DNA of 64,000 nt from Maribellus comscasis (GTDB lineage: Bacteria > Bacteroidota > Bacteroidia > Bacteroidales > Prolixibacteraceae), in NCBI RefSeq assembly GCF_009762775.1, contig NZ_CP046401.1, positions 4,674,001 to 4,738,000 on the forward strand. The letters are read 5' to 3'. Positions 54,255 through 62,805 of the stretch are shown here, piece by piece (position 1 is the stretch's first letter; every line of letters starts with the position of its first letter). Under the pieces are notes generated by a model, which saw only the letters and a program-made list of their open reading frames with translations, searched no databases and was not told the origin of the DNA. The position numbers and the translations under genes were made by a program.

Positions 54255-55955
54255 ATGAGTGAATCGATTAAATGGGAAGAATTATCTGAAGTTGAGAAAA
54301 TAAAATTCGACAGTAATTATCTGCGGGGAACTTTGCTGGAAAGTCTGGCTGATCCAATTACTGGCGCAATACACGCAGATGATACGCAGGTATCCAAATT
54401 TCACGGCATTTATCAGCAAACCGATCGGGACACCGACAAAGAGCGAAAACAGCAAAAACTGGAGCCGTTGTATTCGTTTTTAATCCGCGTGCGTATGCCG
54501 GGAGGAACAGTTACTCCGCAGCAATGGTTGCAAATGGATGCCGTTTCCAACGAGTTTGCCAACGGAACATTAAAGCTAACAACCCGTCAAACGTTTCAGT
54601 TGCATGGTGTGTTTAAAAAGAATTTGAAAGGAACGATTCAGAAAATTAACGATCGTTTGCTGGATACCATCGCTGCATGTGGCGATGTAAACCGAAATGT
54701 AATGTGTCATGCAAATCCGGCCGAGTCTCCATTTTACCCGGAAATTATTGAACTGGCAAAAAAAGTAGGAGGGCATTTATTACCTCAAACGGGTGCTTAC
54801 CACGAAATCTGGCTTGACAAGAAGTTGGTGGCCGACAGCAAGGAAGAAATTGAACCGCTTTACGGAGAGCGTTATTTGCCGCGTAAGTTTAAAATAGGAA
54901 TCGTAATTCCGCCGCAAAACGACTGTGATGTTTTTTCGCAGGATTTGGGTTTTGTTGCCATCATCGAAAAAGAAAAAATTATGGGATACAACGTCGTTGT
55001 TGGCGGAGGATTGGGCTCTACTTTTGGAAAGCCTGAAACTTACCCCAGAGCAGGAAATGTGATTGGTTTCTGCAAACCGGAACAGGTAATCGATGTGGCG
55101 GAAAAAGTGATATTGGTACAACGCGATAATGGCGATCGCCAAAACCGGAAACAGGCACGTTTAAAATATACAATCGACAGGCTTGGCCTTGACTGGTTTG
55201 TTGATGAAGTGGAAAAACGGCTTGGTTTTTCGTTGGAGAAAGCAAAGGCCTTTAAATTTACACGCACCGGGGACAACTTCGGATGGAAAAAAGGTACCGA
55301 CAATAAATGGCATCTTACTTATTTTGTGGAAGGTGGTCGTGTAAAAGACGACGGAACTCGCCTGCTAAAAACAGCTCTCCGTGAAGTCGCAAAAATCAGC
55401 GACGGGAATTTTATTCTTACCGGTAACCAGAATTTAATTATTGCCGGCGTTTCCGAAAAGGTACAAAAGAAGGTAAATACTATTTTTAATAAACACGATG
55501 TCTCTCCCAACGGAATTTCTGGCTTGCGGAAAAATTCGATCGCATGTGTGGCTTTGCCAACCTGCCCACTGGCATTTGCCGAGGCTGAGCGCTATTTGCC
55601 CACGCTGGTTTCAAAAATTGAAACGATTTTGGAAAAATATAACCTGTATAAAGAGGAAATTGTTATCCGAATGACTGGCTGCCCCAATGGCTGTGGCCGC
55701 CCATACCTGGCCGAAATTGGCTTGATTGGTAAATCGCCCGGTTACTATAACCTTTATCTTGGTGGAAGTTTTAACGGTTCCCGCCTCAATACCTTATACA
55801 AAGAAACGATTTCTGAAGAAGAGATTTTACAGGAATTGGAACCAATCATCAAAGATTATGCGGAATCGCGAAATAAGGGAGAGCATTTTGGCGATTTTAT
55901 ACTTCGAAAAAATTATGTAAAGGAAATAAAAGAAGGGAAGGAGTTCAGGCACTAA
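54255..55955 (+). CDS. cysI: Sulfite reductase hemoprotein subunit
   Basis: 566 residues, normal length. It holds siroheme and a [4Fe-4S] cluster and reduces sulfite to sulfide with six electrons from CysJ. The cluster-binding Cys pairs are in CVALPTCPLAFAEAERYLP (CxxxxxC) and TGCPNGCGRPY (CxxxC). LTTRQTFQLHGVFKKNLKG and DVNRNVMCHANP carry siroheme-side residues, and VVGGGLGSTFG lies in the duplicated core. It follows cysJ after 113 bases that contain a possible hairpin (CCGGATTTACC near 54155 with GGGTAAATCACCGG near 54209), which may set the ratio of the two subunits. Confidence 0.95.
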   Translation: MSESIKWEELSEVEKIKFDSNYLRGTLLESLADPITGAIHADDTQVSKFHGIYQQTDRDTDKERKQQKLEPLYSFLIRVRMPGGTVTPQQWLQMDAVSNEFANGTLKLTTRQTFQLHGVFKKNLKGTIQKINDRLLDTIAACGDVNRNVMCHANPAESPFYPEIIELAKKVGGHLLPQTGAYHEIWLDKKLVADSKEEIEPLYGERYLPRKFKIGIVIPPQNDCDVFSQDLGFVAIIEKEKIMGYNVVVGGGLGSTFGKPETYPRAGNVIGFCKPEQVIDVAEKVILVQRDNGDRQNRKQARLKYTIDRLGLDWFVDEVEKRLGFSLEKAKAFKFTRTGDNFGWKKGTDNKWHLTYFVEGGRVKDDGTRLLKTALREVAKISDGNFILTGNQNLIIAGVSEKVQKKVNTIFNKHDVSPNGISGLRKNSIACVALPTCPLAFAEAERYLPTLVSKIETILEKYNLYKEEIVIRMTGCPNGCGRPYLAEIGLIGKSPGYYNLYLGGSFNGSRLNTLYKETISEEEILQELEPIIKDYAESRNKGEHFGDFILRKNYVKEIKEGKEFRH

Positions 55956-56034
55956 AGAATGAACTAGTTCAATTTTTATAAAAAGTTGAAAACGTAGTTG
56001 AATGTAATAGGATTATTTATTCAAAAAGAATTTT

Positions 56035-56874
56035 ATGATAAAAAGAGTATCCATATTAGGTTGCGGGTGGTTAGGAACTGCTTTAGGGAGAAGATTGATG
56101 TCAAAAGGATATGTGGTTAAAGGTTCTGCTGCTACTTCTGAAAGTTATACCAAGCTTGAGTTTACAGGAATTCAAACCTATCATATTCGCGTTGAACCCG
56201 ACTCGTTAACAGTTGATTACAATAGCTTTTTTAACACCGATGTTTTAATTTGTTGTATTCCGCCCCGACGAAACGAAAATGTAGCGGATATCTTTCCAAG
56301 ACAAATAGCGCAAATAGCGCAGCAGGTTCAGAAGATGGAAATTTCAAAAGTAATTTTTATCTCTTCCACTTCGGTTTATGAATCGGGAAACAAAGTTGTG
56401 CGGGAAGGAGAGGAAGGAAATCCGGAGAAAGCAAGTGGCCAGGCTTTGTTAAAGGCAGAGGAGATTTTGCTAACTATTTCCGGGGTTCAGACAACTGTGG
56501 TTCGCTTTGGCGGATTAATTGGTGCCAATCGTAATCCGGCACGCTTTATGGCCGGTAAAAAAAATATTGCCGCCGGTTCGCCGGTAAATCTGATACACCG
56601 GGATGACTGCGTGAACATTCTTACTGAGATTATTGAAAAGGGAGTTTGGGGCGAAGTGTTTAATGCCTGTAGCCCGGAACATCCCACCAAGGAAGAGTTT
56701 TATACAAAAGCTGCCAAAATAAGTGAATTACCTCTGCCTGAGTTTTCAGAGAGAACAGAGAACTACAAAGTGATTAGCAGTGAAAAGTTGATAAACAGGC
56801 TGGACTATAAGTTTCAGTATCCCAGTCCAATGGATTATCTAAAAGAGCTGGAAGAATGGACATATCGCATTTGA
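56035..56874 (+). CDS. NAD-dependent epimerase/dehydratase-fold protein (YeeZ-like) in the sulfur operon
   Basis: 279 residues. VSILGCGWLGTALGRRLMSK is an NAD-binding motif, VIFISSTSVYESGNKVV holds the SxxY-type position, and VVRFGGLIGANRNPARFMAG and NLIHRDDCVNILTEIIE match atypical SDRs of the YeeZ type. Its role is unknown. It sits between cysI and the uroporphyrinogen methyltransferase gene and overlaps the latter by 19 bases, so translational coupling is likely and a function in siroheme or sulfur metabolism can be suspected. Confidence 0.8.
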   Translation: MIKRVSILGCGWLGTALGRRLMSKGYVVKGSAATSESYTKLEFTGIQTYHIRVEPDSLTVDYNSFFNTDVLICCIPPRRNENVADIFPRQIAQIAQQVQKMEISKVIFISSTSVYESGNKVVREGEEGNPEKASGQALLKAEEILLTISGVQTTVVRFGGLIGANRNPARFMAGKKNIAAGSPVNLIHRDDCVNILTEIIEKGVWGEVFNACSPEHPTKEEFYTKAAKISELPLPEFSERTENYKVISSEKLINRLDYKFQYPSPMDYLKELEEWTYRI

Positions 56875-57593
56875 TATCGATCGTAGGTGCCGGCCCCGGC
56901 GATCCTGAATTACTGACTGTTAAAGCAGAGAGACGTATCAAAGAAGCTGACGTGGTTTTGTATGACGCGCTTATGGGCGGAGCGATACTCGATTTGGTAA
57001 AACCAGGTTGTGTGAAAAAGTTTGTAGGAAAACGACATAACGACGGACAAGACCAGAAAGTAAGGCAAACAGAGATCTGTAACGATTTAGTATTCTGGGC
57101 GCAAAAAAACAAAAAGATTGTACGTTTAAAAACCGGTGATCCAATGATTTTTGCCCGTGGAGCAGAGGAAATAAGGTTTTGTAAAGAAAACAATTTAAAC
57201 TATGAAGTGATTCCGGGAATAACAGCCGCTACAGCAGGTGCATCAATATTTTCAATTCCCCTAACCGAGCGCCAGAAAAGTAACATGGTATTGTTTTATA
57301 CCGCTTGCAGAAAAGAAGATCGCTTCTCGGATATTAATGTGGTTGCCGATGTAATTTGTTCGGGGTCGCCGGTGTTAATTTATATGGGATTGAGTTGTTT
57401 GCCCGAACTCGCTGAGAAATTGCAGGATTCTGGTGTGTCGTCATCTGTTCCGGTACAGGTATTGAGTAAAATCTCACAAAATACACAGAAGAGCTACACT
57501 ACTAATTTAGGTGAAATTGAAACATTTATGGAAACCAATACTCCGGAAACCCCGTCGGTAGTTATCATTGGTAAATATGCGCTGGGGATTTAA
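56856..57593 (+). CDS. cobA: Uroporphyrinogen-III C-methyltransferase
   Basis: 245 residues, the single-domain SUMT type. SIVGAGPGDPELLTVKAERR is the SAM-binding P-loop-like motif. DVVLYDALMGGAILDLV, KKIVRLKTGDPMIFARGAEE, YEVIPGITAATAGASIFSIP and VLIYMGLSCLPELAEKL are family motifs. It makes precorrin-2 from uroporphyrinogen III with two SAM, feeding the dehydrogenase encoded at 51855. It is the last gene of the sulfur operon and starts 19 bases inside the preceding gene. Confidence 0.93.
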   Translation: MDISHLISIVGAGPGDPELLTVKAERRIKEADVVLYDALMGGAILDLVKPGCVKKFVGKRHNDGQDQKVRQTEICNDLVFWAQKNKKIVRLKTGDPMIFARGAEEIRFCKENNLNYEVIPGITAATAGASIFSIPLTERQKSNMVLFYTACRKEDRFSDINVVADVICSGSPVLIYMGLSCLPELAEKLQDSGVSSSVPVQVLSKISQNTQKSYTTNLGEIETFMETNTPETPSVVIIGKYALGI

Positions 57594-57651
57594 AAAGCAG
57601 GAATAAAAATTCATAAAGAAACTTAAATATTAAAACCAATAACATAAGCTG

Positions 57652-57683
57652 TTGGGAAACCCCTGAATATTGTTTTATTTTTG
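57652..57683 (+). promoter_or_regulatory. Candidate promoter for the TonB-dependent receptor gene
   Basis: TTG at 57652-57654 and TATTTTTG at 57676-57683 fit the -33/-7 pattern with a 21-base spacer. The start codon is 17 bases after the -7 box. It implies separate transcription from the sulfur operon. Confidence 0.55.
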
Positions 57684-57700
57684 GTGCCTGATAAAAAACT

Positions 57701-60022
57701 ATGCTCAGGACTACCACTCTTCTGTTTCTTTTTTTAGAAGTCTGCTTTTCATTGACAGCGCAGAAGAGATTTGTTTTGAGCGGGAATATAAAGGATGCAG
57801 CTTCAGGTGAAGACTTGATTGGTGCAACCATTGTTGTGAAAAATTTGCAAAATACCGGTACCACTTCCAATGCTTATGGTTTTTATTCTCTTACCCTGGA
57901 AAAGGGACAATATCAGTTAAGTGTTCAGTTTGTTGGTTATGAAACCGAGGCTTTTAATCTTGTTTTGGATGAAAACAAGAGCCTGAATGTTGAAATGAAA
58001 GAAAGGAGTTTTGAGATTGGAAATATAACAGTTACCGGAGAGCGGGCAGACCGGAATATTTCTTCGGTAGATATGGGAAATATAAAAATGATTCCGGGCC
58101 GGATTGAGAGTATTCCGGTTATTTTTGGCGAACGCGACGTTTTTAAAACCATACAGTTAACTGCGGGCGTAAAACCTGCGGGCGAAGGAAGTTCCGGCTT
58201 TTACGTTCGCGGCGGAGGAATTGACCAGAACCTCATCTCGCTTGATGAGGCTCCGGTATACAACGCTTCGCACCTGATGGGCTTTTTCTCTGTGTTTAAT
58301 TCAGAGTCGATAAAAGATGCCAACCTGATGAAAGGTTCAATACCGGTCGAGTTCGGCGGTCGCGCTTCATCGGTATTCGATATAAAAATGAAAGACGGAA
58401 ATCAAAAAGAATACGGTGTTACCGGGAATGTGGGATTAATTTCATCGGGTCTAACCGTGGAAGGGCCGGTTATAAAAGATAAAAGTTCATTTGTTGTGAG
58501 TGGCCGCCGAACGTATGCCGATATGTTTTTGGTATTTTCAAACGACGAAGATGTAAATAATTCAACCCTCTATTTTTACGACTTAAACTTAAAAACCAAT
58601 TATAAAATCAATAAAAACAACCGGATTTTTCTTTCCGGATATTTTGGACGTGATAAGTTTAAATTTGCGGAAGAATTTGGATTTGACTGGGGAAATAAAA
58701 CCGGAACCTTTCGCTGGAATCACAATTTTAGCGAAAAATTGTTTTCAAATACATCCGTCATTTTTAGTAATTATTCATACAACATAAATATTCTTCGCGA
58801 TTTGGATGTCGATATTCGTTCTGAAATCCAGGACTGGAATATTAAACAGGATTTTTCGTACTACGCGAATGTCAGGAATACGATAAAATATGGCGGTAAT
58901 ATGATATATCACAATATTCTTCCCGGTGAAATTTCTGTACCTCCGGGTTCTATCTACAGTCCGCTGGAAATAACACGAAGAAAGGCCATTGAATGGGCTG
59001 CTTATGTTTCTAATCAGCAGACCATTTCTGAAAAAATAAAATTGTATTACGGATTACGACTGGCATTATTTTCCAATATTGGTCCGGGCGAATTTTATGA
59101 ATTTGATGATGATGGTGCGTTGGCGAATACGATTGAAAAAGAAGATTTTGAATTTGTAAAAACACAAGGAGGGCTGGAGCCAAGGCTGGGTTTAATTTAT
59201 ATGTTAGGTGCAGAGAGTTCGGTAAAAGCTTCTTACAACCGGATATATCAGTTTCTTCATTTGCTTTCCAATTCGACTACAGCTACTCCAACCGATTTGT
59301 GGTTGCCTAGCAGTAATAACGTAAAACCACAGATTTCAGATCAGTTTTCTCTTGGGTATTTCAGAAATTTTAAAAACAATGAATTTGAGTCCTCTCTGGA
59401 AATTTATTACAAGGATTTAAAAAACCAAATTGATTATAAAAACAGTGCGGATCTCATTTTTAACTCAACAGTTGAGGCTGAACTTGTATTTGGCAGGGGT
59501 TGGGCTTATGGAGCGGAGCTAACCGTGAAACGAAACTATGGACGAATAAATGGCTGGTTAAGCTACACCTGGTCGAAAACAATGCGGCAATTCGACGAAA
59601 TAAATCAGGGAGATCCTTTTCCGGCCCGGCACGATCGCACCCATGACTTTTCAATTGTTGGAATGTATGATATCAACGACAGGCTTAAATTTTCAGCTAC
59701 CTGGGTGTATTACACCGGTAATGCAGTTACATTCCCCAGTGGGCGTTATGAAATTGATGGCCAGATTGTGGAATATTACACAGAAAGGAACGGTTACCGG
59801 ATGCCCGATTATCACCGGCTTGATATAGGACTGACATGGGTTCGGAAGAAAACCAGTAATTTTGAATCGAGTTGGAATTTTTCAATATATAATGCTTATG
59901 CCCGGGAAAATGCATATTACATCGATTTTAGAGAAAGTGAGACAAATCCCGGCGAAACAGAAGCGGTGCAATTTTCGTTGTTTAAAATTGTTCCTTCAGT
60001 AAGTTATAAATTCAAATTTTAA
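57701..60022 (+). CDS. TonB-dependent receptor with N-terminal carboxypeptidase-like domain
   Basis: 773 residues. Signal peptide (1-20, ending SLTAQ). The carboxypeptidase-regulatory-like domain (about 22-105: FVLSGNIKDAASGEDLIGAT, SNAYGFYSLTLEKGQYQLSV) precedes the plug (FGERDVFKTIQLTAGVKPAG, SGFYVRGGGIDQNLISLDEA, PVEFGGRASSVFDIKMKDGN) and a barrel ending in KIVPSVSYKFKF. It is smaller than SusC proteins and lacks a SusD partner. It is paired with a DUF4249 lipoprotein instead, a frequent combination in Bacteroidota for unknown substrates. It lies 108 bases after the sulfur operon. Confidence 0.9.
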   Translation: MLRTTTLLFLFLEVCFSLTAQKRFVLSGNIKDAASGEDLIGATIVVKNLQNTGTTSNAYGFYSLTLEKGQYQLSVQFVGYETEAFNLVLDENKSLNVEMKERSFEIGNITVTGERADRNISSVDMGNIKMIPGRIESIPVIFGERDVFKTIQLTAGVKPAGEGSSGFYVRGGGIDQNLISLDEAPVYNASHLMGFFSVFNSESIKDANLMKGSIPVEFGGRASSVFDIKMKDGNQKEYGVTGNVGLISSGLTVEGPVIKDKSSFVVSGRRTYADMFLVFSNDEDVNNSTLYFYDLNLKTNYKINKNNRIFLSGYFGRDKFKFAEEFGFDWGNKTGTFRWNHNFSEKLFSNTSVIFSNYSYNINILRDLDVDIRSEIQDWNIKQDFSYYANVRNTIKYGGNMIYHNILPGEISVPPGSIYSPLEITRRKAIEWAAYVSNQQTISEKIKLYYGLRLALFSNIGPGEFYEFDDDGALANTIEKEDFEFVKTQGGLEPRLGLIYMLGAESSVKASYNRIYQFLHLLSNSTTATPTDLWLPSSNNVKPQISDQFSLGYFRNFKNNEFESSLEIYYKDLKNQIDYKNSADLIFNSTVEAELVFGRGWAYGAELTVKRNYGRINGWLSYTWSKTMRQFDEINQGDPFPARHDRTHDFSIVGMYDINDRLKFSATWVYYTGNAVTFPSGRYEIDGQIVEYYTERNGYRMPDYHRLDIGLTWVRKKTSNFESSWNFSIYNAYARENAYYIDFRESETNPGETEAVQFSLFKIVPSVSYKFKF

Positions 60023-60041
60023 CCAGTGAACAATGACAAAA

Positions 60042-60848
60042 ATGAAACTCATATTTCCGGTTTTTATCTTGCTTTTCTGGGGCTGCGAAAAAAAAATTGA
60101 TGTAGACCTTAATGAAACAAATCCTGTTATTGTTATAGAAGGAACATTATCAGACAACCCAAATATGGCGCGTGTTAAAATATCCAATACTACAAGTTAC
60201 TTTAGTACAGAACCAGCTGAAATGTTTGCCGGAGCTACCGTGAAAATTGCCGATGAAGAGGGACGCCAGTTTGAACTTGCTGAAAATAACGGAGAGTATA
60301 AGAATGATTCTATTATCCCGAATGCAAATAGCCAGTACACACTTTCAGTTACCATTGGTGAAAATATCTATGAGTCGGTTTCAAAAATGCACAGAACTGT
60401 GTTTATCGATTCTATGGGAATGGTTTTAAATGAAGATTATTCTGTTTTGCAAAAAGGTTATAATGTCTATCTTTATTTTCATGACCCGCCAGGGGAGAAC
60501 AATTATTATCGTCTGAAAATGTTTTTGAACGGAGAAGAGGAAGATGCGCCTGAAGACTTTATTGTTTTTGATGATAACAATACAAACGGAAAGTTTGTGG
60601 AACTACGTATTCGAAGAAAAATATATGAAATTGGTGATACTGTAAAGTATGAATTACAAACCCTGGATAAAGCGGCTTACGAATATTTTAGCGCTGTTTC
60701 CGAACTTATTGATGAGAATTCAGCAGTTTCAGCTTCGCCGGCCAATCCAAATCCAAATTTTTCCAACGGAGCACTGGGATATTTTTCCGCATACTCCTGT
60801 GATGAAAAAACAATAGTAATTCAGTCGAAAATTAAAAGTTTAAAATGA
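60042..60848 (+). CDS. DUF4249 outer-membrane lipoprotein
   Basis: About 268 residues from the Met at 60042, which starts the lipoprotein signal (KLIFPVFILLFWGCEKK); an earlier Met at 60033 is possible. The first ~130 residues carry the DUF4249 pattern: NPVIVIEGTLSDNPNMARVK, MFAGATVKIADEEGRQFELA and NSQYTLSVTIGENIYESVSK. The C-terminal part (YEYFSAVSELIDE, NGALGYFSAYS) is also typical. DUF4249 genes are regularly next to TonB-dependent receptor genes, as here (10-20 base gap), so it probably forms a surface complex with that receptor. Confidence 0.85.
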   Translation: MKLIFPVFILLFWGCEKKIDVDLNETNPVIVIEGTLSDNPNMARVKISNTTSYFSTEPAEMFAGATVKIADEEGRQFELAENNGEYKNDSIIPNANSQYTLSVTIGENIYESVSKMHRTVFIDSMGMVLNEDYSVLQKGYNVYLYFHDPPGENNYYRLKMFLNGEEEDAPEDFIVFDDNNTNGKFVELRIRRKIYEIGDTVKYELQTLDKAAYEYFSAVSELIDENSAVSASPANPNPNFSNGALGYFSAYSCDEKTIVIQSKIKSLK

Positions 60849-60878
60849 TTCGTTTTTTTGTATTTAAAAATTTCCGTT

Positions 60879-61172
60879 ATGAAAACTAACAAATATTGCT
60901 GTCGGATTTTTCCTGTGATTCTTGTAATTCTTTCCGCAATTATTGCTGCTGCCATCTGGTATTTTGAGGAAGGGAGACATTCGTTGGTATTTTTAACTGA
61001 CAGAGGAGAGGTTTTTAATTTTCTCGGAACAGTTTTGTTTATAGCCATTATTCCTATCGGGATTTTTTACCTCGCTACAGAACGGGAGAAAATCAAAAAT
61101 AAAGCAAAGGGATTGGCTTTTATTGGATTTTTGCCATCCCTTGCTTTTTTGGTTTATGTCTTAACTACCTAA
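60879..61172 (+). CDS. Small membrane protein, family not recognised
   Basis: 97 residues from the ATG at 60879; a TTG in frame 7 codons upstream is less likely. Three hydrophobic segments: IFPVILVILSAIIAAAIWYF, FNFLGTVLFIAIIPIGIFYL and LAFIGFLPSLAFLVYVL. No motif of a known family was recognised. It follows the DUF4249 gene by 30 bases on the same strand and overlaps the end of the convergent DUF4907 gene by a few bases. Confidence 0.55.
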   Translation: MKTNKYCCRIFPVILVILSAIIAAAIWYFEEGRHSLVFLTDRGEVFNFLGTVLFIAIIPIGIFYLATEREKIKNKAKGLAFIGFLPSLAFLVYVLTT

Positions 61173-61505
61173 CGAAATGTGCAGGTTTTCGAGTTCCTGC
61201 CTGTTTAGTGTAGGAAGTTTTTTTGCATTAAGTTTTTCAATTACCAGCAATCCGGTGATCCGGGCATCCTTTTCCGACTGAAAAGACATGTTTTTCCGGA
61301 TTACAGGGATAACATCCTGTTTGATAATCCTTTTTTTATTGTGGAAAATGGAATATCCCCAGCCACCGTCCCCCGTGGTAAAGGTTTGAACACTAAAACG
61401 TTCTTGCTTAAATCTTGCTGTTTCTGTTTTCTTTTCTTTTAAAGCGAATAAAACTACGAGTACAGCCAATATGCCTATGAGTATATAAACAGGTTTTTTA
61501 GTCAT
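61161..61505 (-). CDS. DUF4907 membrane-anchored protein
   Basis: About 114 residues from the Met at 61505, which starts with a membrane anchor (KPVYILIGILAVLVVLFAL). The mature part has FTTGDGGWGYSIFHNKKRII, KQDVIPVIRKNMSFQSEKDA and LLVIEKLNAKKLPTLNRQEL, the DUF4907 signature with its GWGY centre. The start overlaps the end of the Kelch gene by 8 bases (ATG inside the last codons), so the two are translationally coupled. Function unknown. Confidence 0.85.
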   Translation of the reverse strand: MTKKPVYILIGILAVLVVLFALKEKKTETARFKQERFSVQTFTTGDGGWGYSIFHNKKRIIKQDVIPVIRKNMSFQSEKDARITGLLVIEKLNAKKLPTLNRQELENLHISLGS

Positions 61506-62508
61506 TGTCAACTTGTTCCACGGTTGGATCAAAACACCATAAATCATATAAATAATAACTTCCGCTTCTGCCGGTTACAACATATCCTTTTGAACCAATA
61601 GAAAAACCAACTGCTTCTGTACGCGACGCTCCCTCAAAACCAGTTCTCTCTTCCCATAAATCCATTTGAGGATCATATTCCCATACGTTACTCACGTTTG
61701 AACCGGTACTTCCACATGCCAGATAACCTTTCCCGTTTAAGGTGAATGCGGAACCGTTCATCCGGGCAATAGTCGTATAGTCATTGTCGTATTTTTTGTC
61801 ATCGTCATAGTTTGAAATATGGCGCATTTCTGTCCAGTATCCTGTCGAAGGATCATAAGCCCAAACGTCGTCTTCGTAGGATGCGTTGTTGTATCCGGAA
61901 ACAACAAATCCGATTTTATCTATTACAAAGGAAGAGGCATCGCGTCTTTTGGAACCACCTATACTGATTATACTTTTCCAGGTTTTGGAAGAAGTACTGT
62001 AGGTATAAAAATCTTTATAAAAAAGATCATCACCGCGACCCGTACCTACATATCCATTGTCTTCGATAGCAAAAGCAGTCGCACTGTATCTTGCTTCTCC
62101 CGGGAAATCTTCAATTTGGTTCCAGCTTTGTGTTGAAGGGTCATATTCGTAAAAGTCTTTTAATGCATCATCTCCGTCAAAACCGGTACCTATGTATCCT
62201 TTTCCATTGATGGCCATTCCAACAGCACCGTTTCTGGCCACACCGGGAAAATCGGAAAGTTGTGTCCAGTAATCGCCGTCCGGATCGTAAACCCAGAAGT
62301 CTTTTAACTGGTCTTCTCCGTCAAAACCTGTTCCCATATAAAATTTGGAATCAATTACAAAACCAACGGCCTCACTTCGGGCGGTTCCATCCAATCCTGA
62401 TTTTTCCGACCAGTTTCCCATCAATTCATCGTCGTCATCATTGCCGCACGAGCTTAGACCCAAAGAAAGTACAAAAAGAAGTAAAATAAATAAATAATTA
62501 ATTTTCAT
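61498..62508 (-). CDS. Kelch-repeat beta-propeller lipoprotein
   Basis: 336 residues with a lipoprotein signal (LGLSSCGNDDDDE). About six Kelch blades repeat the pattern R(N/S/T)EAVGF.I..KGY.GTG.D...L.DF..YDP....W, for example RSEAVGFVIDSKFYMGTGFD, RNGAVGMAINGKGYIGTGFD and ASRTEAVGFSIGSKGYVVTG. Such propellers mediate binding. It is coupled to the DUF4907 gene downstream and is divergent from a DUF4270 lipoprotein gene. These families commonly occur together in Bacteroidota, implying a shared envelope function that is not known. Confidence 0.88.
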   Translation of the reverse strand: MKINYLFILLLFVLSLGLSSCGNDDDDELMGNWSEKSGLDGTARSEAVGFVIDSKFYMGTGFDGEDQLKDFWVYDPDGDYWTQLSDFPGVARNGAVGMAINGKGYIGTGFDGDDALKDFYEYDPSTQSWNQIEDFPGEARYSATAFAIEDNGYVGTGRGDDLFYKDFYTYSTSSKTWKSIISIGGSKRRDASSFVIDKIGFVVSGYNNASYEDDVWAYDPSTGYWTEMRHISNYDDDKKYDNDYTTIARMNGSAFTLNGKGYLACGSTGSNVSNVWEYDPQMDLWEERTGFEGASRTEAVGFSIGSKGYVVTGRSGSYYLYDLWCFDPTVEQVDND

Positions 62509-62563
62509 GACTGTTTTGTTAATATTTCATATTATCTATCCTAAAATATCAGGAATCCAATCA

Positions 62564-62571
62564 CAAACGTA
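62564..62571 (-). promoter_or_regulatory. Candidate -7 box for the Kelch/DUF4907 operon
   Basis: On the minus strand the sequence is TACGTTTG, an exact TAnnTTTG match about 56 bases before the Kelch start codon. The -33 position is not convincing. Confidence 0.35.
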
Positions 62572-62805
62572 TGCCTCTGAATAGTCAGAAAAAAGGAATT
62601 TAGACCATTGCTGAATATGTATAGATAAACTCCAGGAATTTGTCTCTAAAACCGATCTTTGCGGTTATTTTGGGGATTTTCAGGCGTTAATAAAGATTAA
62701 AACATCGACAAATAGTCGATTTATCTATATAAAACTCGGGTTGGTATATATTTCTTTTTCAGGTTCCTTTTCTTGCCTTCTTTTGGACTCAAATTAGAAT
62801 CTTAT

